NCBI GenBank assembly: GCA_003647755.1
Contig: QMNL01000098.1
Span: forward strand, 1-6,461
DNA: 6,461 nt
DNA from: Candidatus Coatesiibacteriota bacterium
Lineage (GTDB): Bacteria > B130-G9
Reading direction: 5' to 3'
In this document: positions 1 to 6,060 of the stretch, one piece after another
Position numbering within the stretch: the first letter of the stretch is position 1
How the letters are laid out: every line of letters starts with the position of its first letter
Translations under genes and position numbers: made by a program
The notes under the pieces: model-generated
What the model was told of the DNA's origin: nothing
What the model saw: the letters and a program-made list of their open reading frames with translations, nothing else
The model's database searches: none

Positions 1-15
1 AGAAACTGATATACC

Positions 16-22
16 GAGGAGG
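16..22 (+). promoter_or_regulatory. Shine-Dalgarno site of porB
   Basis: GAGGAGG lies seven bases upstream of the ATG at 30. It is a near-perfect ribosome binding site and fixes the porB start. No promoter can be judged because only 29 bases precede the gene. Confidence 0.85.
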
Positions 23-29
23 AACATAA

Positions 30-956
30 ATGGTTACGCTAAAAGAGTTAACTCACCGCAATCCTGGCCTTGCCCCGGGCCATCGGCTCTGTGCGGGCTG
101 TGTGGCGAGCATTGTGGTGAAACAGGTTATCTTGGCGTCTGACAAGCCGGTCGTCGTAGCGAATGCGACTGGCTGCCTCGAGGTGGCCACGACGATCTAT
201 CCCTATACGGCATGGACGGTTCCCTGGATACACAACGCTTTCGAGAACGCCGCATCCACGATCAGCGGCGTTGAGACGATGTATCGCGCACTGAAGAAGC
301 AGGGCAAATACGATAAGGATATCAACTTCGTGGCCTTCGGGGGCGATGGCGGCACCTACGACATCGGGCTCCAGGCGATCTCCGGAGCGCTTGAGCGAAG
401 GCACAAGTTCGTCTTCGTCTGCTATGATAACGAGGCCTACATGAACACGGGCATCCAGCGCTCCAGCGCAACGCCGTTCAGGGCCAATACGACCACTTGT
501 CCCGCTGGCAAGGTGATACCGGGCAAGCCTGAGCACAGGAAGGACCTGGCGGCTATCATTGCCGCCCACGACATTCCTTACGTGGCGCAGTGTTCGCCTC
601 ACGACTGGCGGGACGTTTTCTCGAAGGCAGAGAAAGCTTATGCGGCGGATGGCCCTGCCTTCCTGAACGTTCTGTCATCGTGCACTCGCGGGTGGCGAGT
701 TCCGCTGGATCAGGCGTTGGAGGTGTGCAGGATGGCGGTAGAGACGCGGTTCTGGCCGCTTTTCGAGGTGGTCGATGGCAAGTGGAAAATCACTTACAAG
801 CCGAAAGAGAGGGTGCCGATAATCGAGTGGCTGAAGATGCAGGGAAGATACTCGCACCTGTTGAAGCCGGGCAACGAGCACATCATTGATGAGTTCCAGG
901 CGGCTATAGACAAGCGGTGGGACGACCTGCTGAAGCGCGAGAGCAGCGGCGTCTGA
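30..956 (+). CDS. porB: 2-oxoacid (probably pyruvate):ferredoxin oxidoreductase, beta subunit
   Basis: This is the thiamine-diphosphate-binding beta subunit (308 residues) of a multi-subunit cytoplasmic 2-oxoacid:ferredoxin oxidoreductase. These enzymes convert pyruvate and CoA to acetyl-CoA and CO2, reducing ferredoxin. The TPP/Mg signature runs from GDGGTYDIG (residues 105-113) to NEAYMNTG (134-141), with 26 residues between GDG and N134. The expected cluster-ligand cysteines are present as CAGC at 21-24, C49 and C218. Residue 25 is Val, where relatives I recall have Gly after CAGC. Length is normal for a stand-alone PorB. The ATG is fixed by GAGGAGG at 16-22. A TGA at 7-9, two codons into the window, could end an upstream porA, but too little is visible to call it. 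The gene is last in its unit, as a terminator follows. Pyruvate as substrate is inferred from family resemblance; another 2-oxoacid is possible. Confidence 0.95.
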   Translation: MVTLKELTHRNPGLAPGHRLCAGCVASIVVKQVILASDKPVVVANATGCLEVATTIYPYTAWTVPWIHNAFENAASTISGVETMYRALKKQGKYDKDINFVAFGGDGGTYDIGLQAISGALERRHKFVFVCYDNEAYMNTGIQRSSATPFRANTTTCPAGKVIPGKPEHRKDLAAIIAAHDIPYVAQCSPHDWRDVFSKAEKAYAADGPAFLNVLSSCTRGWRVPLDQALEVCRMAVETRFWPLFEVVDGKWKITYKPKERVPIIEWLKMQGRYSHLLKPGNEHIIDEFQAAIDKRWDDLLKRESSGV

Positions 957-983
957 CACACGCTCAAATTGCTCATAATCATG

Positions 984-1018
984 GGGGCGAACCTTCGGGC
1001 TCGCCCCATTTCCTTCTC
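984..1018 (+). terminator. Intrinsic terminator after porB
   Basis: GGGGCGA (984-990) pairs perfectly with TCGCCCC (1001-1007). Inside, after one A/C mismatch, CC pairs with GG around a TTCG tetraloop. The pyrimidine-rich tail ATTTCCTTCT follows. It starts 27 bases after the porB stop. Read on the minus strand, the hairpin is not followed by a T run, so it is a good terminator only for porB. It might still slow transcripts arriving from the convergent unit. Confidence 0.85.
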
Positions 1019-1086
1019 TGCCGTGCTTGTGGGTGAGCGAGTCGCGACCACGTTAGGTTAGAGGCGCCTGACGCAGAGACCCGGTA
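1019..1086. other. Intergenic spacer between convergent genes, with two 8-bp palindromes
   Basis: Short non-coding spacer between the porB terminator and the stop codon of the minus-strand membrane-protein gene. It contains two perfect 8-base palindromes, GTCGCGAC at 1041-1048 and AGGCGCCT at 1062-1069, whose starts are 21 bases apart. I see no T-tailed hairpin that would terminate the minus-strand unit. Nothing else is recognised here. Confidence 0.5.
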
Positions 1087-2478
1087 TCACGGTAGCGGGA
1101 CCTGTCCCCCAGACAGTGCCGCCCAAAGGAGCTCGATCTTCTGCCCTAGATACTGATGTAACGTCAATGTGGCCTCGCGAGGTATGAGGCCGGTCTTGTA
1201 TTGAATCATAAACAACACATTCCACAGCACGGCAGCCAGCACGACAACTAACACAACTATACGCCGACTTTTGGCCTTTGATTTGAGCGCCGCATCGACA
1301 AGCACGCCTGTGCCCAGAGCGAAGAATGGGTAGGCCTCGATGAAGACTCTGTGTCCGAAGGACCAGCCGCCCCACCAGTTGCGCGACGTGCTGATCAAGA
1401 CCCATAGGCTAACGACTCCGAAAAGCCCAGAGAGGGCGACCGCTCGCCAGGGCCTCCTAATCGCGGCCACAAACAAGCCAATCAGGCCGATCAGAAGAAT
1501 CGGGTGCCAGGTTATGAAACCGTGCTTGCTGGAGAAGGCAACCTTCAGGATGTTAGCGGGCACGAAGACCGATTCGCCACTATAGGGGTTCACCATTAGC
1601 CTGCCGAACACCTTTTCCCAGACCACTAGCTGAGGCAGGAAGCCCAGCAGCAGGCCCAGCCCGGCCAGCCCTAAGGCTTTGAGCCATCTGGGCCAAGTCT
1701 CCCAAACTGTCGAATGCACAGTTTGCGCCTGGCTGCGAAGGATGAGGAGAAGATGAATCGCAAAATATGCAAGGAACACGAAGTTGGTCGTTCGGACCGA
1801 GACCGCGAAGCCGAGGCACATGCCAGCAATGAGGCACCACCGAGGCCTCGCTGTCCTCTCAAAGTTGGCCACGGACATCAGCATAAGAAGAATGCCGACG
1901 AGGCTTATGCCGTGTGCCATCGGAACGATCGGGAACGTGTAGTAGAGCATTGGCGTCGCGAAGAAGAAAACCAAAGACACCGAAAGAGCGTGCTTGACGG
2001 AACAGGCACGACGCAGCCAGATTGCCATCAGAAACGTCGCAAAAGAAAACGACAAGATGTTGCCGATGTACCAAGCCTGCTCGAACATGGGGTCGTACTT
2101 GTAGGAAGTCGGCAGTGGAAAATGCCCAGTCTTGATGCTGAGAATCAGATAGGCCGTCAAACAGAACGGCGCCTGCGCGATAGCCATCCCAATCCCGTGC
2201 GGGTTTCTCCTGTAGCCGGTCGCCATCTCGACCCACTGCAGCTTGAGCCTGCTTGGTGCGAAGTGAAAGAACTCGTTGAAGAAGTCCAGGTCTCCATCGA
2301 AGATGAGCGAGGGGAAATAAACGTAGTATTCGACCGGGTCCACGCCCCTTATTCGCATTCTGTTCAGAGGCAGCGCCCCACTGAAAGCCTGGATTAAGGC
2401 CACAACAAGCACTGACACCCCGACAACGAACGCGATGCGGACAGAGTGAGTCGGCGCGGTACTTTTCAAGCATACCAT
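1087..2478 (-). CDS. Polytopic membrane protein, probable GT-C-type glycosyltransferase
   Basis: A protein of about 463 residues with roughly 11-12 hydrophobic helices spread from residue 14 to near 427. It is therefore an integral inner-membrane protein. The loop after the first helix carries GVDPVEYYVYFPSL (45-58) followed by DGDLDFFNEF (61-70). Later there is a tryptophan/glycine-rich motif, NWWGGWSFGHR (367-377). An acidic first extracytoplasmic loop plus many helices is typical of GT-C enzymes, which transfer sugars from lipid-phosphate donors. The DGDLD and W-GG-SFG-R motifs recur in uncharacterised bacterial proteins of this kind, so the enzymatic role is inference. The first open start is a GTG at 2493. 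I prefer the ATG at 2478 because GAGG lies nine bases before it and no good ribosome site precedes the GTG. The gene follows the adaptor gene on the same strand after a gap of about 50 bases and is probably cotranscribed with it. Alternatives are a flippase or polymerase-like membrane protein. Confidence 0.75.
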   Translation of the reverse strand: MVCLKSTAPTHSVRIAFVVGVSVLVVALIQAFSGALPLNRMRIRGVDPVEYYVYFPSLIFDGDLDFFNEFFHFAPSRLKLQWVEMATGYRRNPHGIGMAIAQAPFCLTAYLILSIKTGHFPLPTSYKYDPMFEQAWYIGNILSFSFATFLMAIWLRRACSVKHALSVSLVFFFATPMLYYTFPIVPMAHGISLVGILLMLMSVANFERTARPRWCLIAGMCLGFAVSVRTTNFVFLAYFAIHLLLILRSQAQTVHSTVWETWPRWLKALGLAGLGLLLGFLPQLVVWEKVFGRLMVNPYSGESVFVPANILKVAFSSKHGFITWHPILLIGLIGLFVAAIRRPWRAVALSGLFGVVSLWVLISTSRNWWGGWSFGHRVFIEAYPFFALGTGVLVDAALKSKAKSRRIVVLVVVLAAVLWNVLFMIQYKTGLIPREATLTLHQYLGQKIELLWAALSGGQVPLP

Positions 2479-2487
2479 TACCATCAA

Positions 2488-2491
2488 CCTC
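2488..2491 (-). promoter_or_regulatory. Probable ribosome site choosing the membrane-protein start
   Basis: On the minus strand GAGG lies nine bases before the ATG at 2478. Part of it overlaps the alternative GTG start at 2493-2491, which itself has only a weak GAGAG further upstream. This favours the ATG. The motif is short, so the call is tentative. Confidence 0.4.
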
Positions 2492-2529
2492 ACATCGCAG
2501 CGGGCTCTCTCAGCTGCTCGCGCGGCGCA

Positions 2530-3888
2530 TCAGAGCCTTACGTGTCTGCGTCGTCTCGGTTTCTGTTTCTTCTTGCCCTCGTCTGTCGATCCTTTCTCGC
2601 CTTCTTTTTCCTTTTGGGCGTCCTCATACGCATCGATGTCGGTCACGACCTCCTCGCCCTCCTTCAAACCAGAAAGGACTTCCGCGAACTTCTCGTTGCT
2701 CACGCCGATCTTTACTTCACGTTTCTGATATGTATCCCCCGTCTTGACATAGACGTACTTCGTTTCCTTCATCGTATCATCTGTCCTCTCTCCGGTCGCA
2801 ACCGATTCGAGCAGCACCCGCAGCACGGATTTCTTCTCAGAGGTTATTATGTCTATGTCACAGGACATCCCCGGTCTTGCGAACTGGCAGGACTTGTCGA
2901 GCCTAATCTTTACTGGGAAGTAGATGATCGAGGACCCCTGCGGCTTAGTCCCAACTGGTGAGACCCAGATTATCTTGCCGGTTATGCTCTCATCAGGAAA
3001 AGCCTCGAAGGTAACGTTGACGTGCTGACCGACCTGCAGCTTGGCAGTGTCAACCTCGCTCACGTTGCAGCTGATGAACATCGAATGAAGGTCCCCAATG
3101 GTAAACAGCACGGTGCCTTTGTTAAGAGCCGCCGTGCCCGAGATAACCATCTCGCCGGGCTCAACATCTTTATGGATCACGACACCCCCACTGGGAGCAA
3201 GAACGCGAACATCCGCAAGCTTCACAAACCCCTTCCCATTCGCAGCTGAAACATCCAGCAGTCTGTCCATTGTCCGCCTGACCTGCGCCTCAGTTCCAGA
3301 CTTCAATGCGCGCATCACCTGCGCCGCCATCCCATCTCTTATCTCCATGTCGCTCTCGAGTATGTGAAGCTCCATCAGAGCGAGCCTGAAGTTCGTCTTT
3401 GCCATGGCCAGCCCGCGGTCATTACGAAGCACGTTGTCCCAGGAAGTCCCTCGAACCTTATCGAAAAGGTGTTTTTGATGCACAAGGTCGTCCTGCGCCT
3501 GCACCATGGTGATATAGGCATTTGCCACCTGGGCACGCTTCCCATAGAGCCGCAACAGCTCGGTATTATCCGGCTGAACCACGGCGAGAATCTGCCCCTT
3601 CTTGACCTCGTCGCCCTCCTCGACATCCGTTTGTGTTATTGTCCCGGAGACCTTCGACATCACATCGACCGTGTTCTCAAGATACGTCTCACCAGTCTCG
3701 GTTAGACGGGAGGTAATATCGCCCCGCTCCACCTTGGTCACGTCATAATCCAAAGCACCCTCATCGCCAGAGGTGAAACCAAAGTGCACGTTAAGAAAGT
3801 GGCCTAAAACACCCAGAGCGATAAGAATGAACAGCACGATAAGGATGCGCCTCAACCATCGGCGCCTTTTGCGCACTTTTGCCGGCAA
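2530..3888 (-). CDS. HlyD/MacA-type periplasmic adaptor subunit of an efflux or export pump
   Basis: A membrane-fusion (periplasmic adaptor) protein. Such proteins bridge an inner-membrane ABC or RND transporter to an outer-membrane channel. Numbered from the TTG at 3888 (452 residues), it has a basic N-terminus, one anchor helix (about 15-31), the first half of a lipoyl-like domain (about 73-103, with KVSGTITQTDVEEGDEVKKG), a long helical hairpin region (about 107-221), the second lipoyl half (about 225-262, with VLAPSGGVV), a beta-barrel domain (about 266-349), a membrane-proximal domain (about 353-421) and a highly charged tail (422-452) ending in a basic cluster. The frame stays open to 4005, but that would translate the flgE terminator, so the long form is implausible. 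The TTG at 3888 has AGGGGG seven bases upstream and gives the short N-terminus usual in this family. An ATG at 3930 is possible but has no ribosome site. No transporter partner lies next to it; a membrane protein resembling a glycosyltransferase follows. Confidence 0.9.
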   Translation of the reverse strand: MPAKVRKRRRWLRRILIVLFILIALGVLGHFLNVHFGFTSGDEGALDYDVTKVERGDITSRLTETGETYLENTVDVMSKVSGTITQTDVEEGDEVKKGQILAVVQPDNTELLRLYGKRAQVANAYITMVQAQDDLVHQKHLFDKVRGTSWDNVLRNDRGLAMAKTNFRLALMELHILESDMEIRDGMAAQVMRALKSGTEAQVRRTMDRLLDVSAANGKGFVKLADVRVLAPSGGVVIHKDVEPGEMVISGTAALNKGTVLFTIGDLHSMFISCNVSEVDTAKLQVGQHVNVTFEAFPDESITGKIIWVSPVGTKPQGSSIIYFPVKIRLDKSCQFARPGMSCDIDIITSEKKSVLRVLLESVATGERTDDTMKETKYVYVKTGDTYQKREVKIGVSNEKFAEVLSGLKEGEEVVTDIDAYEDAQKEKEGEKGSTDEGKKKQKPRRRRHVRL

Positions 3889-3895
3889 AATCAAC

Positions 3896-3901
3896 CCCCC
3901 T
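3896..3901 (-). promoter_or_regulatory. Ribosome site supporting the TTG start of the adaptor gene
   Basis: On the minus strand AGGGGG lies seven bases before the TTG at 3888. It is an imperfect Shine-Dalgarno sequence, but it is the only purine-rich one near the candidate starts. It supports a protein beginning with PAKVRKRRRW after the initiator, a typical short basic stretch before an anchor helix. Confidence 0.5.
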
Positions 3902-3964
3902 GTGAGAGAGTGGGAAAATCTCAATAGCATCGTAACAATCAAAGCAATGATACGGTGAGAGGGC

Positions 3965-4003
3965 AAAAAAACAAGAAGGGGCCCGAGGGAGACCCCGAGC
4001 CCC
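3965..4003 (-). terminator. Strong intrinsic terminator after flgE
   Basis: On the minus strand the hairpin at 4003-3978 has an 11-base-pair stem (GGGGCTCGGGG against CTCGGGCCCC and flanking bases, two G-T pairs) closed by a TCTC tetraloop. It is followed at once by a tail ending in seven T. It begins 36 bases after the flgE stop. It should end the hook transcript and insulate the adaptor gene. No convincing promoter was found in the short stretch from 3889 to 3964, although the adaptor unit needs one there or must rely on readthrough. Confidence 0.92.
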
Positions 4004-4039
4004 AACTAAACTGTAACGAACTTCTCAGCGAAACCTCAA

Positions 4040-5416
4040 CTACCGCTTCAGGCTCAGCATTACCTGTATCATCTGGTCTGTAACAGTGACTATCTTGGAA
4101 TTGGCCTCGAAACCACGCTGCATCACGATCATCGAGGTGAATTGCGTGGTCAGGTCAACATTGGCCATCTCGAGGGACTGTCCAACTATCGTCCCACGGC
4201 CGCCAGAGTTCGCTGTGCCGATCGTCGGGCTACCGGACCCGGGGGCCTGGGCGAACATGTTCTCACCCATTATCGTCAGCCCAGTGGGCGCCGGGAAAGT
4301 CGCCAAAGCGATCTGCGCAACCGCCTTGGTCGTCCCGTTAGAGAACACGCCAATTATCTTCCCATCGCTGTTTATGCCCACCGATTCCAACTCACCGATC
4401 GAAAAACCGTCCTGATAGGTGTAGGAAATGGCGGAATCCAGCGCATATCCGGTCAGATACGTGGTGCCACTGTCAATCTCACTCCTGATGCTCCACGCGA
4501 TACTCTGGTCCTGTGCGCCATTCGCCCAATTGACCGAAGCGAACTCGAGCGATGAAGCACCAGCGTTGGAGATCAGTATCCCATTGGAGTCGAACCTCAT
4601 CGGGTCGAAGTCAAGCGCCGGATTGCCCGTGGTTCCGTAATCTGGATCACCTCGGGCTATAATCACGCCCTTGCCGTCCGACGTAAGCGGCAACGTGGTC
4701 GAGGAGTCAACATCCGATTTCGGCACGTACGCTATCCAATCCCATCGGTCAACAATCGAGTCACCGTTCTCATCGATAGGAGTAAACTCAAGTGTTACCG
4801 TGTGGGCTGCCCCAAGCGAATCGTAGGTTGTCAGCGAGGTGCTGAAAGTCTCCGCCTCGTCAACGGAAGAGGTGGCTGGGTTATCGACGGTCGCCTCGGC
4901 GTTGAGGTTTATGTTGGTCTTGAAAGTTGTGGTCGCCTGCGGGTCCATCGTCATGCCGAGCGGGAGGCGTATATTAGTCGCCGTGCCTGACGTGTCTATC
5001 TCCCCCGAATCCGTCATAGCAGACCAGCCCAATACATGCAGGCCGTTCGGGTTGACCAGATCATACTCCTTGTTGAAGGTGAAGTTACCCGCTCTGGTGT
5101 AGAAATTGTTACCAGAATCGTCCCCCAACACGAAGAACCCGTTGCCCTGGATGGCCAGATCGGTCGCTACATCGGTACTCTGAAGAGAGCCCTGAGTGAA
5201 CGAGGGCCTGATGTTCCCCACGGACACCCCCTGGCCAGACTCAATGCCGCTGCTATCAACCTGTTGGGCTATCGACTGGCTGAGAATGTTCTGAAATATC
5301 GGCACAGAACCCTTGAAGCCAACTGTGTTGATGTTGGCGATGTTGTTACCGAGCACGTCCATGCCTAGCACGTAGGAACTGAGGCCCGATAACCCCGAAT
5401 ACAAAGATGCTAGCAT
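4040..5416 (-). CDS. flgE: Flagellar hook protein FlgE
   Basis: Structural subunit of the flagellar hook, the curved joint between rod and filament. It is exported by the flagellar type III system and assembled outside the cell. The N-terminal axial signature is complete: LYSGLSGLSSYVLGMDVLGN (5-24), then NIANINTVGFKGS (25-37). DLAIQGNGFFVL (86-97) and FYTRAGNFTFN (105-115) mark the conserved rod/hook core. The middle (about 150-345) is the variable, acidic, surface-exposed domain. The C-terminal signature is SLEMANVDLTTQFTSMIVMQRG (414-435) through SLKR at the end. At 458 residues it is somewhat longer than the roughly 400-residue enterobacterial protein, the extra length being in the variable region. 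I see no cysteine. The ATG is preceded by TTAGGAGG ten bases upstream. It is the last gene of its transcript, ending before a strong terminator. Confidence 0.97.
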   Translation of the reverse strand: MLASLYSGLSGLSSYVLGMDVLGNNIANINTVGFKGSVPIFQNILSQSIAQQVDSSGIESGQGVSVGNIRPSFTQGSLQSTDVATDLAIQGNGFFVLGDDSGNNFYTRAGNFTFNKEYDLVNPNGLHVLGWSAMTDSGEIDTSGTATNIRLPLGMTMDPQATTTFKTNINLNAEATVDNPATSSVDEAETFSTSLTTYDSLGAAHTVTLEFTPIDENGDSIVDRWDWIAYVPKSDVDSSTTLPLTSDGKGVIIARGDPDYGTTGNPALDFDPMRFDSNGILISNAGASSLEFASVNWANGAQDQSIAWSIRSEIDSGTTYLTGYALDSAISYTYQDGFSIGELESVGINSDGKIIGVFSNGTTKAVAQIALATFPAPTGLTIMGENMFAQAPGSGSPTIGTANSGGRGTIVGQSLEMANVDLTTQFTSMIVMQRGFEANSKIVTVTDQMIQVMLSLKR

Positions 5417-5426
5417 CTCTCTATGT

Positions 5427-5432
5427 CCTCCT
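5427..5432 (-). promoter_or_regulatory. Shine-Dalgarno site of flgE
   Basis: AGGAGG on the minus strand lies ten bases before the flgE ATG at 5416. The spacing is slightly long but the match is perfect. It confirms the start that gives the canonical hook-protein N-terminus. Confidence 0.8.
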
Positions 5433-5457
5433 AAGTTTGTGCAGTCCGAGGGCCGGT

Positions 5458-5483
5458 GCGCCGCCTCCGTCAGTCAGCGGCGC
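5458..5483 (-). promoter_or_regulatory. GC-rich hairpin in the flgE leader
   Basis: GCGCCGC and GCGGCGC (5458-5464 and 5477-5483) form a perfect seven-base-pair stem made only of G-C pairs. The 12-base loop reads TGACTGACGGAG on the minus strand. It lies about 25 bases upstream of the flgE ribosome site and has no T tract. A role in transcript stability or translation control is possible but unproven. Confidence 0.5.
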
Positions 5484-5530
5484 CGTAGCTTCCCACAAGG
5501 GGCCAGCCGTTACCTAAGCCCAGAACTGCT

Positions 5531-5563
5531 AATTTTGTCTAAAATCTCCCCACAATCTTGTCT
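5531..5563 (-). repeat. Imperfect 10-bp direct repeat upstream of flgE
   Basis: On the minus strand AGACAAGATT (5563-5554) is repeated as AGACAAAATT (5540-5531). There is one mismatch, and the copies start 23 bases apart. They sit in the most AT-rich part of the leader, about 115-147 bases upstream of the flgE start. Spacing near two helical turns would suit a dimeric regulator, but two short copies could also be chance. Confidence 0.35.
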
Positions 5564-5649
5564 CTTGTGTGAGCGTTTGGCTGCCTCAATCGACCAGCAG
5601 CGACAGACCTCCCCACCGGGGCAAGCCCACCTGCGCCCACACGTCTACC

Positions 5650-6060
5650 CTATCTCCTAGCCAAAACCGTGCTGTCTATGTTCGTGAAAACCTTCTCCAT
5701 ACTGTTGTTTGCGTCCAATACTGTTACGACCGTCCGATTCCTGATGCTCACTATCGCCGCGAGATCGTCCATCAGGACAAGCGACTCTCTGCTTCCTTTG
5801 GCCTCAGCTTGACCGACCGCGTCCGAAAGGCGTGTAAGGTCATCTCGCGAGAACTCTATCCCCCGCGATTGCAACCGCCTCATAGCGTGCGCAGAGAACC
5901 TGAGCCGGCCAGCACTGGCGTTGGCCTGCGCCTCTTCAAGAAAGGCGTCAAAGCCCTTCCCCTGTGCCGACTGCCTGGCCTTATCTGGCCTCCGCAGCCC
6001 GTCCTGCTGGACCTGCCTGACCCCTCGTAGAAGCCCAGGGCCAGCTAACTCATTCGTCAT
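5650..6060 (-). CDS. TIGR02530/DUF3766-family flagellar operon protein
   Basis: A 136-residue protein of the family annotated as TIGR02530 flagellar protein (DUF3766), encoded between flgD and flgE in many flagellar operons. Its exact role is not settled. Recognition rests on the conserved C-terminal half: RLRFSAHAMRRLQSRGIEF (52-70), a helical stretch with LTRLSDAVGQAEAKGS (75-90), SLVLMDDLAAIVSIRNRTVV (93-112), and the ending MEKVFTNIDSTVL (121-133). The N-terminal 50 residues are polar and poorly conserved. No signal peptide or membrane helix is seen, so it is probably cytoplasmic or exported by the flagellar system. The ATG at 6060 has AAGGAG nine bases upstream. An ATG at 6093 would add 11 residues but overlaps flgD further. 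The 11-base overlap with flgD suggests coupled translation. Confidence 0.9.
   Translation of the reverse strand: MTNELAGPGLLRGVRQVQQDGLRRPDKARQSAQGKGFDAFLEEAQANASAGRLRFSAHAMRRLQSRGIEFSRDDLTRLSDAVGQAEAKGSRESLVLMDDLAAIVSIRNRTVVTVLDANNSMEKVFTNIDSTVLARR

Larger units (their letters stand above)
5417..5649 (-). other. Long non-coding leader between the TIGR02530-type gene and flgE
   Basis: A 233-base stretch without a credible gene inside an otherwise tightly packed flagellar cluster. On the minus strand it contains, in order, a short CCCC-GGT-GGGG hairpin (5621-5611), an AT-richer island with an imperfect direct repeat (5563-5531), a GC-rich hairpin (5483-5458) and the flgE ribosome site. I searched by eye for sigma-54 (GG-N10-GC), sigma-28 and sigma-70 promoters and found none convincing. 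None of the hairpins has a T tail, so the leader does not obviously terminate the upstream transcript. It may hold a separate flgE promoter or an RNA control element; this is inference. Confidence 0.5.

Noticed and set aside
1..9. Possible last two codons and stop (TGA at 7-9) of an upstream porA.
   Set aside because: The position fits a por operon, but two codons are not enough to identify a gene.
48..602. A 184-codon open frame on the minus strand.
   Set aside because: It lies entirely antisense to porB, whose TPP and cysteine motifs are intact. The antisense product shows no family resemblance.
1714..2397. A 227-codon open frame on the plus strand.
   Set aside because: It is the antisense of the hydrophobic membrane-protein gene. 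Its product is highly charged with no recognisable domain, as expected for the complement of a transmembrane gene.
1859..2473. A 204-codon frame on the minus strand in another frame of the membrane-protein gene.
   Set aside because: Its composition is arginine-, cysteine- and histidine-rich and random-looking. The alternative frame has clear helices and family-like motifs.
2497..2517. A GCAGC/GCTGC inverted repeat between the adaptor and membrane-protein genes.
   Set aside because: Only five base pairs, with an 11-base loop and no T tract; likely chance.
2446..2961. A 171-codon plus-strand frame spanning the adaptor gene's 3' end.
   Set aside because: It runs antisense to conserved adaptor domains and has no ribosome site or domain of its own.
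5611..5640. A possible sigma-54 promoter or terminator just after the TIGR02530-type gene.
   Set aside because: The GG-N10-GC spacing can be found once, but the rest of the consensus is absent. The CCCC-GGT-GGGG hairpin has only four pairs and no T run.
5439..5660. A 73-codon plus-strand frame within the flgE leader.
   Set aside because: No ribosome site, no recognisable domain, and it runs antisense into the end of the neighbouring gene.
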